Assembly: GCA_016490735.1 (NCBI GenBank)
Contig: JAEMWC010000383.1
Span: forward strand, 177,501 to 241,500
Source of the DNA: Pachyseris speciosa
Lineage: Eukaryota; Cnidaria; Anthozoa; Scleractinia; Pachyseridae
Reading direction: 5' to 3'
Length of the DNA stretch: 64,000 nucleotides
Shown: positions 48,297 to 57,438 of the stretch, one piece after another
Position numbering within the stretch: the first letter of the stretch is position 1
Layout of the letters: each line of letters starts with the position of its first letter
Notes under the pieces: model-generated
The model's database searches: none
Told to the model about the DNA's origin: nothing
What the model saw: the letters and a program-made list of their open reading frames with translations, nothing else
Translations under genes and position numbers: made by a program

Positions 48297-51200
48297 GTAT
48301 GGAATAACATTTCCATGGTCTATACTATTCAAGAAATGAACAGCTGAGACTTCACACTTAAAAACTATATGATAAGTTGAGTTTGATCTCAAAGAAGGAT
48401 GCAACACACAGTAAAGCCAGGGGAATACAGGCTTTCATTTTCCTACACATGGGCACAAAATTATTGTACCTTTTTGACTGTATAATTAATGCACTTACAT
48501 GAAGTGCCCCATGCATTAAAACATGCATTACTTTGGGTGATTGTGCATTCGGAATGGCTGCACCTAAATAATTATTGTGGAATGCTTTGCCAGTTGAGAT
48601 AAGGAATGTGAAAAATGCAGACACTATTAAGAGACTGCTTAACAAACAGTATTTAAGATTAGCTTTTATCTGATTAAATCATGGTATTGTAATCCTTTTT
48701 CTTTTAATTTTTTACTTCTTAATTTTTAGAATTGTAGAATATGTTTGTGTAAAGGGCATGAGATCAACCCATCATGCTAGTATGTGCTATACGAATTGAT
48801 ATTATTTTATTATTATGCTACAAACCCTAATCATGTACATGTAGTTAAATTGCCCAAAAAGGCCTGAGGCTATAGACATGTGTTACGTTTTGTCTTGAAT
48901 TGAGGAATTCATTGTAGACTTCTAAAATTGTACAGGCAAAGTTGCTGAGGTACTGCTGAATATATTTCAGAAAGTTGCTGAAAATATTGGAAAGTCTAAG
49001 AAGGTAGGTTTAATGCACCTGTAAGTCAAAATACTCTGACTTCCAGTTTGCATTTAATAGGTATAAACAGTGCAATTTTGAGTCGTGAGTTGTTTAATCG
49101 ACTTCTACTCACCAATACATTAAATGTACATTGAAGCCAGAATTGTCAAGCAGAAAGATCCTAACAATGAATAAATACTGATTGAAGAAGCAGCTTGGGT
49201 AACATCACAATTAAATGGAATGAATAAGAGAATTAACATTCCATTTGGCTCTGAAAACAAGAACAAGAAAAACATATTGTCATAGTAGTAGATAATGTTT
49301 TCAAGTTACTCCCACTGTCTAATTTAATTAAAGCTCTGATGGTTACTGGCTTTGTCATATAATTTCCCAGCTGATTTCAATAATGGAGATTACAGTATGA
49401 CCAGTCACTGTCTCAACTTCAACTTTGACTCTATCTTCTGCTCTTCAAAATAGGCATACAATTGAAGGGCTCGGTGCATAACCATCCTATGTCGAATTTT
49501 GGGTTGTTTTTTCGATTTTGCCGGGATTTGCCCGAATTGTTGCATGTAAACTGCAATTCGATTGAAAGAAGATGTAATGCAACTTGCAAACCACTCCCAT
49601 GGAAGGTTGGTTTCTTGGTGTACGTAAGAAAAAATGCATTTCTGGATTCTGGATGAATCAGTCAAAAAATACCATACAATGTGTTTCCATCGAATTGCAG
49701 TTCACATGCAGAAATTCAGACAAATCCAAGCAAAATCGAAAAACGACTCAAAATTCGACATAGGATGGTTATGCTCCGAGGCCTTCAATAGTATGGTGGA
49801 GTATGCTAATTAACAATGCCCATGGGTATTCTTTGCGTGAAAGACTAAGCGCCAAATGCTCGTAACCGATTTAAGAGAACACAGAACGTTTCTGTTCAGT
49901 TAGACGTAATGCGCAATGTGTCGTTTTTGCTGAATCATAACACTCGACAAGCTCGCTTGGCACGAAAACAGTGCACAATATTCGTGGTTGACTTAAAAAA
50001 AACAGCACACAGTAGCCTTGGTTAATCTCAGGTCAGCGCGCAAAGATTTTGTCCGACCTGAAAACAGCACTCACTCCGAAGAGATTCAGGGTTATTGTTG
50101 GGTTTAGGTTGGACTTAACATTAGGGCTAGAGCGTCGGCTAGGGCTAGGGATAGGGTTAGGGACATGGTTAGGGTTAGTGTTGATGTTAACGTCAACGCT
50201 AGCGTTAAAGCGCGGTTGTTTGAGTCCGAATCAGCTTGACTTAAGGGTTCGTCCGAGTCGAAAACAGCGCCTAGTTGCCTTGGTTGACTCTAAGTTCTTT
50301 CGGAAAGGCTTTGGCCGATATAACACAGCGCTAAAGTCGGTTGTTTGTCTTAAATACAGCGTACATCTTAAATCCAGCGTACAAAAACCTCGGTTGATTC
50401 TAAATCAGTGCGCAAAAAGCTTGCCGACGGCTGAAAAATCACAAAATATTAAAGACGGCTGTTTTGACTTGAAGAAACTTTTTGCCAAGACAACTCCTAT
50501 TGGTGACCTACAGCAAAAATTTGAGTTAATCAGATGTTCTAGAGCAAAAATTAAGAGTCCTAAGAGTACACTGTTTTCCGTCATGTTTCGTTTACTCAGA
50601 ACGTTGTGTTGCGTAGTAAATTAAAACTTGCGCGTGGTTTCGTCAGTTGAAACGTTTTTGATGGATTCATTTTCATCGTCAAGTGGAAAACAATGGAATG
50701 AAAATCTTATAAAAATTAACGTAAATGACGACAGTGAAAGAATTTGACAGAAATACTTAACTCTTTTGTGAAATTAACTTGGCTCCAAAACGTATAAAAA
50801 TTTGCATGAAATTCAATCCCTTTATCACGCGTGATGGATTGTCTCATCACAATGACTGTAGTCGCGCACAAATGTTTATCTCGCGTGAGAATACTTTTTG
50901 CTGTACTTTATTAGCCTCCATAGAATCAAAAAACGGAGGCGATCAACGCAAAAGTGATTTCTGTTTTAAAATTCGGCAGCGTGTTTACCAAATATTCATT
51001 CTCACTTGTTCATCAGTCACGGATATGTCACGAACCAACAAGCGCGGATGTTACGGCAATTCACCGGTTTCGCAGAGGTTGTTGGTTCGAATCCCGTACA
51101 AGCGGTTTTTTTTTTTCCGTTTTGTATTGTTTTGTTTTTGTTTGTTTGTTGTTTTTTTGGTTTCACTACTGCTTAAGTTGTGTTCCTAACTGCGGCGATC

Positions 51201-53824
51201 GTTCACGTTATAATCCGTTGTTTACGTACATCTGATTCACACAGAGGAATCGCGAGGAGTACCGCTTAATATCGCTTTGAATGTTTGCCGTGCGCGCCAA
51301 TGCAACTCTTTTCCATGGATTGTGTTCAAGATACTCATCGAAAACGGGCAGACTTCACTTCGAGCCGAATGAATTTTCGGTAGCGTTTCCGAAGTTCGAC
51401 CAACTATTTCACGGCTAACAGTAAAAGCAAGCTACGATTTCATGTCACGATTGGTTTCAAAAAATGCGCTCTTCAAAATTAATGAACAATGGAAACCTCG
51501 GTGCAGCAGCTAGACAGTTTTCAAAGTTATTTTATAAGGTAGAGTTTTTACTGAAAACAAGTAATAATCTGCCCCAACCCACCGCCCCACCGCGAGAGGT
51601 TTTGACTTCAGACAGCGCCCTGTTTGACCGCAATGAATTCTGGGATCATTGTCTGCTCCAAGTGCGAAGAACAAGAACTCTTCAAACATACACTTTTCGC
51701 CCTAAAGTCCAAAAACCACTCTCGCTTTCCCAGCTTTTAGCACCGCAACCTTTGAGAAATGGAACAAGACTAGCAACGACGCGCCGCTTTTGAGGCGAGA
51801 GTTGTTTTCAGACTTTTTCCGCCTGGCTTCTACTCTGTACCCCAAAACGCTAATATCTCATCGTGATTTGGTAAGCACAGAGAAAACACTAACTGGATTC
51901 TTTCAGAAGCGTTAAGAACTTGCGGATCTCCAGACTTTTCATGACGTCTTTCGATCACCAAGCGGGAAGGCAAACCGATAATGCAGTTATTACGTAGCGA
52001 TCCGCAGCTCCAGCACTCACGTAAGTTTCGTATCCGATGAGCTTAATCGATGTTTTAACCGCCAAATTTATAGTCTACGTCACACTATCAAACAATCCTT
52101 TCTACCCGTCAATCATTTCACCTCCAGTTTTAGTTGTACTCCTCACAAATGTTCACATAATTCACGTATGAATATTAATACGGTACGCATACAAATGAGC
52201 TTCACTTCAATTGAAGGGCTCGGTGCATAACCATCCTATGTCGAATTTTGGGTTGTTTTTCGATTTTGCCGGGATTTGCCCGAATTGTTGCATGAAAACT
52301 GCAATTCGATTGAAAGAAGATGTAATGCAACTTGCAAACCACTCCCATGGAAGGTTGGTTTCTTGGTGTACGTAAGAAAAAATGCATTTCTGGATTCTGG
52401 ATGAATCAGTCAAAAAAATACCATACAATGTGTTTCCATCGAATTGCAGTTCACATGCAGAAATTCAGAAAAATCCAAGCAAAATCGAAAAACGACTCAA
52501 AATTCGTCATAGGATGGTTATGCTCCGAGGCCTTCAATTGTTATATACATATAATTTACTGCAAACATTTTTGTTACACAGGTTACAGAAAACCTAACCA
52601 GTCAGGGTCAAAGACAAAGACAACCAAAGTTCCATTTATATACACTTGATCAAACTGTTGATACAAAGTCTCTGCCTCTGTGTTACAAACATCTGGACAG
52701 TAACTATCAATGTCCAAATCCAGACATTTTATGTGACTACAGCAACTGTGCATTAGCTCAAGACAATGATCAAGTACTAAGACTAGCTTGCTGTCACACT
52801 TTTCACCAGGAGTGCTTCCTCCTAAATAACTCTAACTGTCCAATTTGTACAAAGCCTCTGTTGAAGAAAATTACCACCCTTGCTGATGCCTTCAATGAAA
52901 GCTTACTTACTCCAACAAAATCTTCCTCAGTAAACAACACTACAGATTCTTCCACTTTAGCCTCTGAAGAACAATCTGACCAAGACAGCACCAAACAATT
53001 CCAAACAACCGACATTCTACGACTCAGATGAATGGGAAAAGTTTATGGACAATGTTCTGGCAAATGTCAATGTCCCACAGCCTTCAACCTCAAGATCATC
53101 TGAACAACAGCAGCAAAGTCAACAACAACAACATCCACCATGCCAGGAGCAAGTCCATCACCAAACACAAAAAGCAAATCAAACAATTAATATAACATCA
53201 GCAAGCATTGCGGGTGGAAAATTTCTATTCTTTCCACACTCCGTGTCCCAGGCTACACTTAATGGAAGAACAGGGTCAAATGCCTGCACCTTTATTGCAT
53301 TGTACCTAGCAAAGGCATATCACATGAACTTAGGGCATGTACCATCCCCAGTGCAAATTTCCCCTGTGTGGGCTGCTGTTATGATGTCCTGTATCATGAG
53401 GTGGGATGCAATGCATGACACTTTGACGGGCAATCGTGCCATTAATTTTTCTGTTGATGCTGCTGCACAGCACTTAAGACAAAGCTTGGGTCAAATTCAA
53501 ACCAAAGATTCTTTTGACTTAACATTCACAAATGAAAATCAAGATATTCCCCAATCCTCAGCAGCATTTTACATTCAACGGTTAACTCGGGAACCTGAAC
53601 TATCAGCTATGGTCATTATTAACGAGATGACAATCTGTTTTGTAGCACATGGTGCAAATATTGTTATGTTAGACAGTCACTTGCACGGAAACCACGGAGC
53701 ACTTATTGCCAGTACAAAAGTAGAAAATACAGAGAATTTTCTAGTGGCAGTAAAACAACTGATAAGCCCTAACTACAACATGTGCACGCTGACATTTGTT
53801 CAATTTGCCACCACTGTAATTTGA
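44831..53824 (+). CDS. Multidomain transposon-like gene: Cys/His domain, long core, RING, cysteine protease
   Basis: Seven plus-strand exons join with consistent GT-AG phases: 44831-45262, 45710-45950, 46031-46223, 46482-46831, 47186-48112, 48936-49003 and 52582-53824, giving roughly 1,150 residues. In order these carry a Cys/His-rich N-terminal domain, a long core resembling large uncharacterised multicopy proteins of anthozoans and of Rhizophagus fungi (possibly the DUF6589 group, from memory), a RING-type finger and a papain-fold-like cysteine protease. Disruptions are one-base deficits in exon 1 (45072-45074) and exon 5 (47759-47761, near 47821), stops at 45259 and 47241, and a one-base excess in exon 7 (near 53000). 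It may be a recently decayed transposon gene or an intact gene with assembly indels. Confidence 0.6.
45623..45700. repeat. (TA)n microsatellite plus T-run, abutting an acceptor
   Basis: About 34 TA units and an 11-T run end 10 nt before the exon 2 acceptor, forming its polypyrimidine tract. Confidence 0.9.
45710..45950 (+). CDS. Exon 2 of the multidomain gene
   Basis: TTAATTTTAG acceptor, then SAFKNLVEIFQKALSSHYEN, HAPGLFDILLSSILRDDSRL and QRTVALLHIITYF, ending TTTAG/GTATTT in phase 2. The following 80-bp intron is short but restores the expected frame. Confidence 0.65.
46031..46223 (+). CDS. Exon 3 of the multidomain gene
   Basis: TTTGCCTAG acceptor, then RSQKSCPLQKDLGLYMHQHG, LSRAGLNSGPIFGFSVAPRS and LLQQKIKHAVK at an AAG/GTATAA donor. 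The SQK..PLQKDLGLY..QHGLS pattern recurs in large transposon-like proteins. Confidence 0.65.
46482..46831 (+). CDS. Exon 4 of the multidomain gene
   Basis: TTTTGTTAG acceptor, then EGISMVFLLDDFHNIHTVWM, LSKATHMASALLDVHLDIPA and VKHYLQEVFTTGLKSHHKSF, ending at a CAG/GTGTAC donor in phase 2. The DDFHNIH block is acidic and may be catalytic, but this is unproven. Confidence 0.65.
47186..48112 (+). CDS. Exon 5 of the multidomain gene (one stop, two one-base deficits)
   Basis: TTTCTAG acceptor, then VYNGMEQEKLLTLSTCML, a TAA, and DEFEASLKHMEHYKAALDHT, GDWPTWYYTKKLIAQLPE, LIPEQGPFHVCLNINEDVIQ and KPKPFRTSLIVTGTLCGWLL. After shifts at 47759-47761 and near 47821 come LEMYTNVMIRLAIIFIIWER, HYDRSTLSMLSDLYHQKINF, KKVEIWHSLLRNHIS and AMEFHSSFVRPYTRG, ending GCAG/GTTATG. 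Confidence 0.6.
48266..48297. repeat. (TTA)n microsatellite
   Basis: About ten TTA units in intron 5. Confidence 0.9.
48936..49003 (+). CDS. Exon 6 of the multidomain gene
   Basis: TTGTACAG acceptor, then KVAEVLLNIFQKVAENIGKS and KK at a consensus AAG/GTAGGT donor. Phase 1 at the start and phase 0 at the end match the neighbouring exons. Confidence 0.6.
49461..49792. mobile_element. Foldback MITE, copy 1 in intron 6
   Basis: The TIRs of about 110 bp begin CAATTGAAGG and carry CATAACCATCCTATG and TTTTTCGATTTTGC. A near-identical copy lies at 52209-52541 in the same intron and orientation. Confidence 0.75.
50085..50200 (+). repeat. Degenerate interstitial telomere-like tract
   Basis: AGGGTTATTGTTGGG, CTAGGGCTAGGGATAGGG and TTAGGGACATGGTTAGGG are variants of TTAGGG, the animal telomere repeat, within intron 6. 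Such tracts mark old double-strand-break repair or chromosome fusion, or can arise as minisatellites. Confidence 0.5.
50201..52204. other. Intron 6 sequence, no exon recognised
   Basis: Degenerate phrases such as AAAACAGC, CCTTGGTTGA and TCTAA recur at 49.97-50.41 kb. A hairpin GAACCAACAA/TTGTTGGTTC lies at 51.03-51.09 kb beside a B-box-like GGTTCGAATCC. Nothing else was seen. Confidence 0.4.
52209..52541. mobile_element. Foldback MITE, copy 2 in intron 6
   Basis: It is near-identical to 49461-49792, with TIRs CAATTGAAGG/CCTTCAATTG. It ends about 40 bp before the exon 7 acceptor, so it lies over the usual branch-point region. Confidence 0.75.
52582..53824 (+). CDS. Exon 7: RING finger and papain-fold-like cysteine protease
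   Basis: GTTACACAG acceptor, then VTENLTSQGQRQRQPKFHLY. A RING-type finger follows at about 52711-52850 (CDYSNCALAQDNDQVLRLAC, CHTFHQECF, CPIC). Frame changes near 53000 (one base too many at TTCC), after which comes FYDSDEWEKFMDNVLANVNV, a Gln-rich linker and a protease-like domain. In that domain GRTGSNACTFIALYLAKAYH supplies a Cys and VMLDSHLHGNHGALIAS an Asp-x-His, the arrangement of papain-fold deubiquitinases such as the C76 type. A RING with a Cys protease suggests control of ubiquitin. The stop is followed by an AATAAA at about 53958. Confidence 0.65.
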
Positions 53825-54100
53825 AAACTTAAGCTTAATTGCTGGGTAAAATAATGATATTGTGATGACAGTGATAAGTGAGTTTAATTTTTATTTCTTA
53901 TTCCAAATTTAGACCTTCAGTGAGATGACTTTTATGTTTTGAAAAAAGAGAAAAGATGAATAAATTTAAGGTCACGAGCAACTGAAGTACGATTTATGCA
54001 AGAATAGTCAGGTGAGCAACCAAACAAATTGGGAGATTTTCATTATTTCTGACAAATGAAAGTACACTTATACTTACATCCCACATTACATGTCAGTCTT

Positions 54101-54202
54101 CTTCCTCCTTTTCATCGAAATGAAACGGAAATTCCTTCGTTCCAGTTCGCAAGAACATGTACATTCTCTCAATGGAAGCGAATCGAACAATAATCCATTC
54201 CT
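54101..54202 (-). CDS. Possible C-terminal exon on the minus strand
   Basis: The minus strand reads WIIVRFASIERMYMFLRTG, TKEFPFHFDEKEEED and a stop. The hammerhead insertion begins immediately at its 5' side. It may be the last exon of a disrupted gene or chance coding potential. Confidence 0.25.
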
Positions 54203-54651
54203 GAAAACGTAAAGCTTGTGGGATGTGGCTGGAATGACAAAGATACTTCACAAATTAATGTGATCAAGTGAGCTGAGGCCACTCTAAAGGGCACTAAGGC
54301 CATAAGGTAGCGGGCATTACCCCTTAAATCTACCAGGCCTGAGTGCCCTTTAGAGTGGCTTCAGCTCACTTGATCACATTAATTTGTGAAGTATCCTTGT
54401 CACTCCAGCCACATCCCACAAGCTTTACGTTTTCATTGCTTGTTTTATTGATATGTGGGTACTTGAGCCTGAGCATTAGGTATGCCATGCTGATGAGGCC
54501 TAACAAGGCCGAAACAGCTGTCCATGGCTGCTAATGTTTGGGCTCAATCTTTGCTTTGGGAGATTTAAGGGGTAATGCCCGCTACCTTGTGGCCTTAGTG
54601 CTCTTTAGAGTGGCTTCAGCTCACTTGATCACATTAATTTGTGAAGTATCC
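54203..54651 (+). mobile_element. Retrozyme-like insertion with hammerhead ribozyme, 15-bp TSD
   Basis: The 449 bp insertion is flanked by a perfect 15-bp duplication, CAATAATCCATTCCT (54188-54202, 54652-54666). The right part (about 54333-54651) is a head-to-tail repeat of a 255 bp monomer, 1.25 units long: GTGAAGTATCC recurs at 54386-54396 and 54641-54651. The left part (54203-54332) is an inverted copy of the same monomer, as produced by twin priming. No protein is coded. Small tandem hammerhead-bearing units copied through RNA circles are known as retrozymes. A truncated Penelope-like element is the main alternative. Confidence 0.8.
54465..54545 (+). ncRNA. Type I hammerhead ribozyme
   Basis: All catalytic parts are present in order: stem I GCCATG (54484-54489) pairing with CATGGC (54523-54528), core CTGATGA (54490-54496), stem II GGCC/GGCC with loop TAACAA, core GAAA (54511-54514), a 2-bp stem III with loop AGCT, and the cleavage triplet GTC (54520-54522). 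Stem I extends beyond an internal loop by CATTAG/CTAATG and GAGCCT/GGGCTC. A very short stem III and a long stem I with an internal loop are typical of retrozyme and Penelope-associated hammerheads. Cleavage is predicted after C54522. Confidence 0.9.
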
Positions 54652-54666
54652 CAATAATCCATTCCT

Positions 54667-55500
54667 AGCTGTTTCCCGCGCATGCTCAGACGTTTGACCG
54701 CGGTGGAGCGAAAGTATAGCCTCGTTTTCGTTCTTTCCTCCAGGCCCTCTCCTCTGAAAAAAATCTTAAACATCGATCCTCGCCAAAAGCAATTGAAATT
54801 AGAAGAAACTGACAACGCCATCATAAAGAGCATACTCTCAAGCCTTAGGCAAAATTTTCTTTTATTCCTAACTCAAATGGTCGTTGAGCAGGAAGCTGAC
54901 AAACTTTTCAGTTAGATTTTCTACTGCCGCACTTTTTTAGGAAAAAGTTATCATGGCCATTCTTTAAAACACCATTTATTAAACTACAACTTCGCTTAAA
55001 AATATTTTTGGAGAAAGGTTCTAGTAAACTTTTTGATCGAATATTAAACTTCGGTCCGTTCTGGTCACGTGACCGATGACGTCACAGCATTAAAAATGAC
55101 AAAAATTTATATTTCATAAAAATATCTACCAAGATCCAAATTTTTGTTTCCTCGCGTTTAATGCAACGCGAGATAGCACTTGTACCCAGACTCCCACTTT
55201 TTGAAAATTGTATATACCTCCCTTAATATTTATATTTTGTTCGGTACCCGGGCAGTCCGAAATGGCTCACACCATTGTGCTTCAAACCACGTTGACTGCT
55301 TTTTCAATAACAAAATAATTTCGTCACAGTGAGCAAAAACGCACTAGTGAGCAAAGTCACGTGACCAATGACGTCATCGCCCTTAGTCTTGTACAATAAT
55401 TAGTTTGTGGTAAGACAACGTGGGGGTCGTGCTGCCCTCAAACTGACCAAGTTATTGGGATTGACGATTTTCCAGCTGCAAAGGATTCTGGGAAGGTTCT
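54667..55500. other. Non-coding region with E-box/CRE motif pairs
   Basis: GTCACGTGACC followed by ATGACGTCA occurs at about 55064-55086 and 55357-55377 in the same orientation. An E2F/NRF1-like block lies at 54.67-54.69 kb. No coding exon was recognised. Confidence 0.5.
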
Positions 55501-55524
55501 TATTATAATTATATATTGTTATTT

Positions 55525-55525
55525 A

Positions 55526-55564
<39 letters not shown>

Positions 55565-55565
55565 T
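55525..55565. repeat. (TTA)n microsatellite
   Basis: About thirteen TTA units. A second tract lies at 55719-55763. Confidence 0.9.
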
Positions 55566-55718
55566 ATTGTTGACTTTTAAAGCTTTGAACAATTTATGTC
55601 CTATCTTTATTAGTGATTTATTACAAACTTACAAGCCTGTCAGGAGTTTATGATCATCAAGTATGAATATGTTAGTGATACCTCGATCAAGATTAAAGGA
55701 TTAAAGGATTCCTGAAGG

Positions 55719-55764
<46 letters not shown>

Positions 55765-56059
55765 TTACCACGGTTCATGTTTATGTTTCCCACCGACGTT
55801 TCCCACGTTCACGTTCACCTTCTTTAAATTGCTTGCTAGGTCCAGTCTCCGCGGGTGTACTACAACTACCAGACGTCTTTGCGCGTGTGACATCATAATG
55901 CAAATGGCGGATAAATAATCTGGTCAAACTCAACTCGGCGTTAAAGTCAGCAAATACGACCCCTCCATATATGGTAATATATATATCCAAACAAAAAGGA
56001 ATTGATAAAGTGTATATCATTCAGGTGATTAGTAGCGATGCAGTAATGATCTTTTAAAA

Positions 56060-56200
56060 ACGCAAAAAAAAGTGTCTTGAAGATAATGGCCTCGCTTTTT
56101 TAACGCTAATTATAATTTTTTATAGCCTCAGGTGTGTTGCCTTTAGAACTATCAGCCTACCAAGTTTAAATGGTCTCTGCTGCAAATTGACCAAAATAGC
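56060..56200. repeat. Dispersed repeat, copy 1
   Basis: CTTGAAGATAATGGCCTCGC, GTGTGTTGCCTTTAGAACTA and ATGGTCTCTGCTGCAAATTG are shared with 61.15-61.28 kb in the same orientation. Function is unknown. Confidence 0.75.
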
Positions 56201-56204
56201 TGTA

Positions 56205-56247
56205 TACTTGTATATATATACTTGTATATATATACTTGTATACTTGA
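56205..56247. repeat. Minisatellite GTATATATATACTT
   Basis: About three units. Confidence 0.8.
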
Positions 56248-57371
56248 TGTTATATTGGGTTGATACTATGACATCACCAGTCATCTCATTTGCACATTTT
56301 ACACGTTTTTGAGACTTAGATATCTCCGGAACCAATGTAGATATTTACAGATACTATTTATCTTTCCTAGAATTCTATGCGATAAACTTAAAAAATCAAG
56401 GGGTAAAAATTTGATCATAGTAGCACTTTAAAAATGTTTAGCTTAACAGTTACGTCGAAAGGTCTCCGCATTCCAAGAACATTTGTTAAAGATGTTAATT
56501 TGTTTTTTTCCTGTTTCAAGCTTACTTTGACTTTGAATGCGCCGCAGCTAATGAGGAACCAAAATGTCTTGTTTCAATATTACAAATTACAACACTATCG
56601 GCCAGGAAGTTCCAAATGTATGGCTAATTACTTTTTAGTAAATAGCAGCATTCTAAATGGATACCTGGGAGGTCCCTATTATGTGTTACAGACCCGACAA
56701 GACTAACCTCTCACGAACTTGTTTTACCGTTCCTTTGCGTTTTCATATATGAACAGATAAATACGTGAAAGAACAGATGCCACGCACATCTCAGTAACCT
56801 CTTATTTCATTGGTTCTTATTACCACGCAGCTCCATTATTTCAGGGCTAGGGTCCATTGTTTCTGTTGTTTGTTTATTGTTTTCTCAGCCAATCCTGTGA
56901 GCTGTTCCGAGAGCTGCGTGGCGCCTCTGAAAGAAACTTTTTCTGCGTTTAAAACTATGAATATTTTACTGTTGATATTAGTGGCGTATTTACGAGTTTG
57001 ACGTAAGAGCAGCGGCGTGAAAAAATTTTTTGTTCACATAACGAATTGGAGATGATATCTGTCTCGCTCATGATTCTAAAAAAAAGACGATATAAAATCT
57101 ACTGAATTTAATCCAGGTTAATCTGTTAATGTTTCAGAAACATTTGCGGATCCCGGCACATCTTAATTCCAAGGGTTTGAGTGCTAGGTCCACTAACATC
57201 TGTATTTTTGTCTGCTAGAGAAAAACAAACAAAGCTATAAATAATTTAAGGTTTGCGCCATATGTAGCCACTTAAACCTGTCACTCAAACACATTACATT
57301 CTCCTACAAAAGGACAATCAAGTCCAAGTATTGTCATTTTCAAACCGAGGGCTTTACACTGAGTCACAGCG

Positions 57372-57438
57372 ATGGAGTTGAATCGTTATCTCGTCTCTCA
57401 CGTCTTTTGTTTTGCAGTATTACTCCATTTGGCTTTGG
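57372..57438 (+). CDS. First exon of a secreted protein (signal peptide)
   Basis: ATG opens MELNRYLVSHVFCFAVLLHL and AL, and the exon stops at a TTTGG/GTAAGT donor in phase 1, the usual arrangement for signal-peptide exons of cnidarian secreted proteins. The next exon was not found in the window. Confidence 0.5.

Noticed and set aside
51020..51105. tRNA gene
   Set aside because: A B-box-like GGTTCGAATCC is present, but no acceptor stem, D arm or anticodon arm can be folded. The strongest pairing is a GAACCAACAA/TTGTTGGTTC hairpin that would disrupt a cloverleaf.
53841..54100. Extra exon after the protease domain
   Set aside because: The stop at 53824 is followed by AT-rich sequence and an AATAAA, consistent with a 3' UTR.
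56120..56335. Gene on the minus strand at the 56-kb dispersed repeat
   Set aside because: The frame is interrupted by a TATATAC minisatellite, and its relative at 61.2 kb does not keep the same protein.
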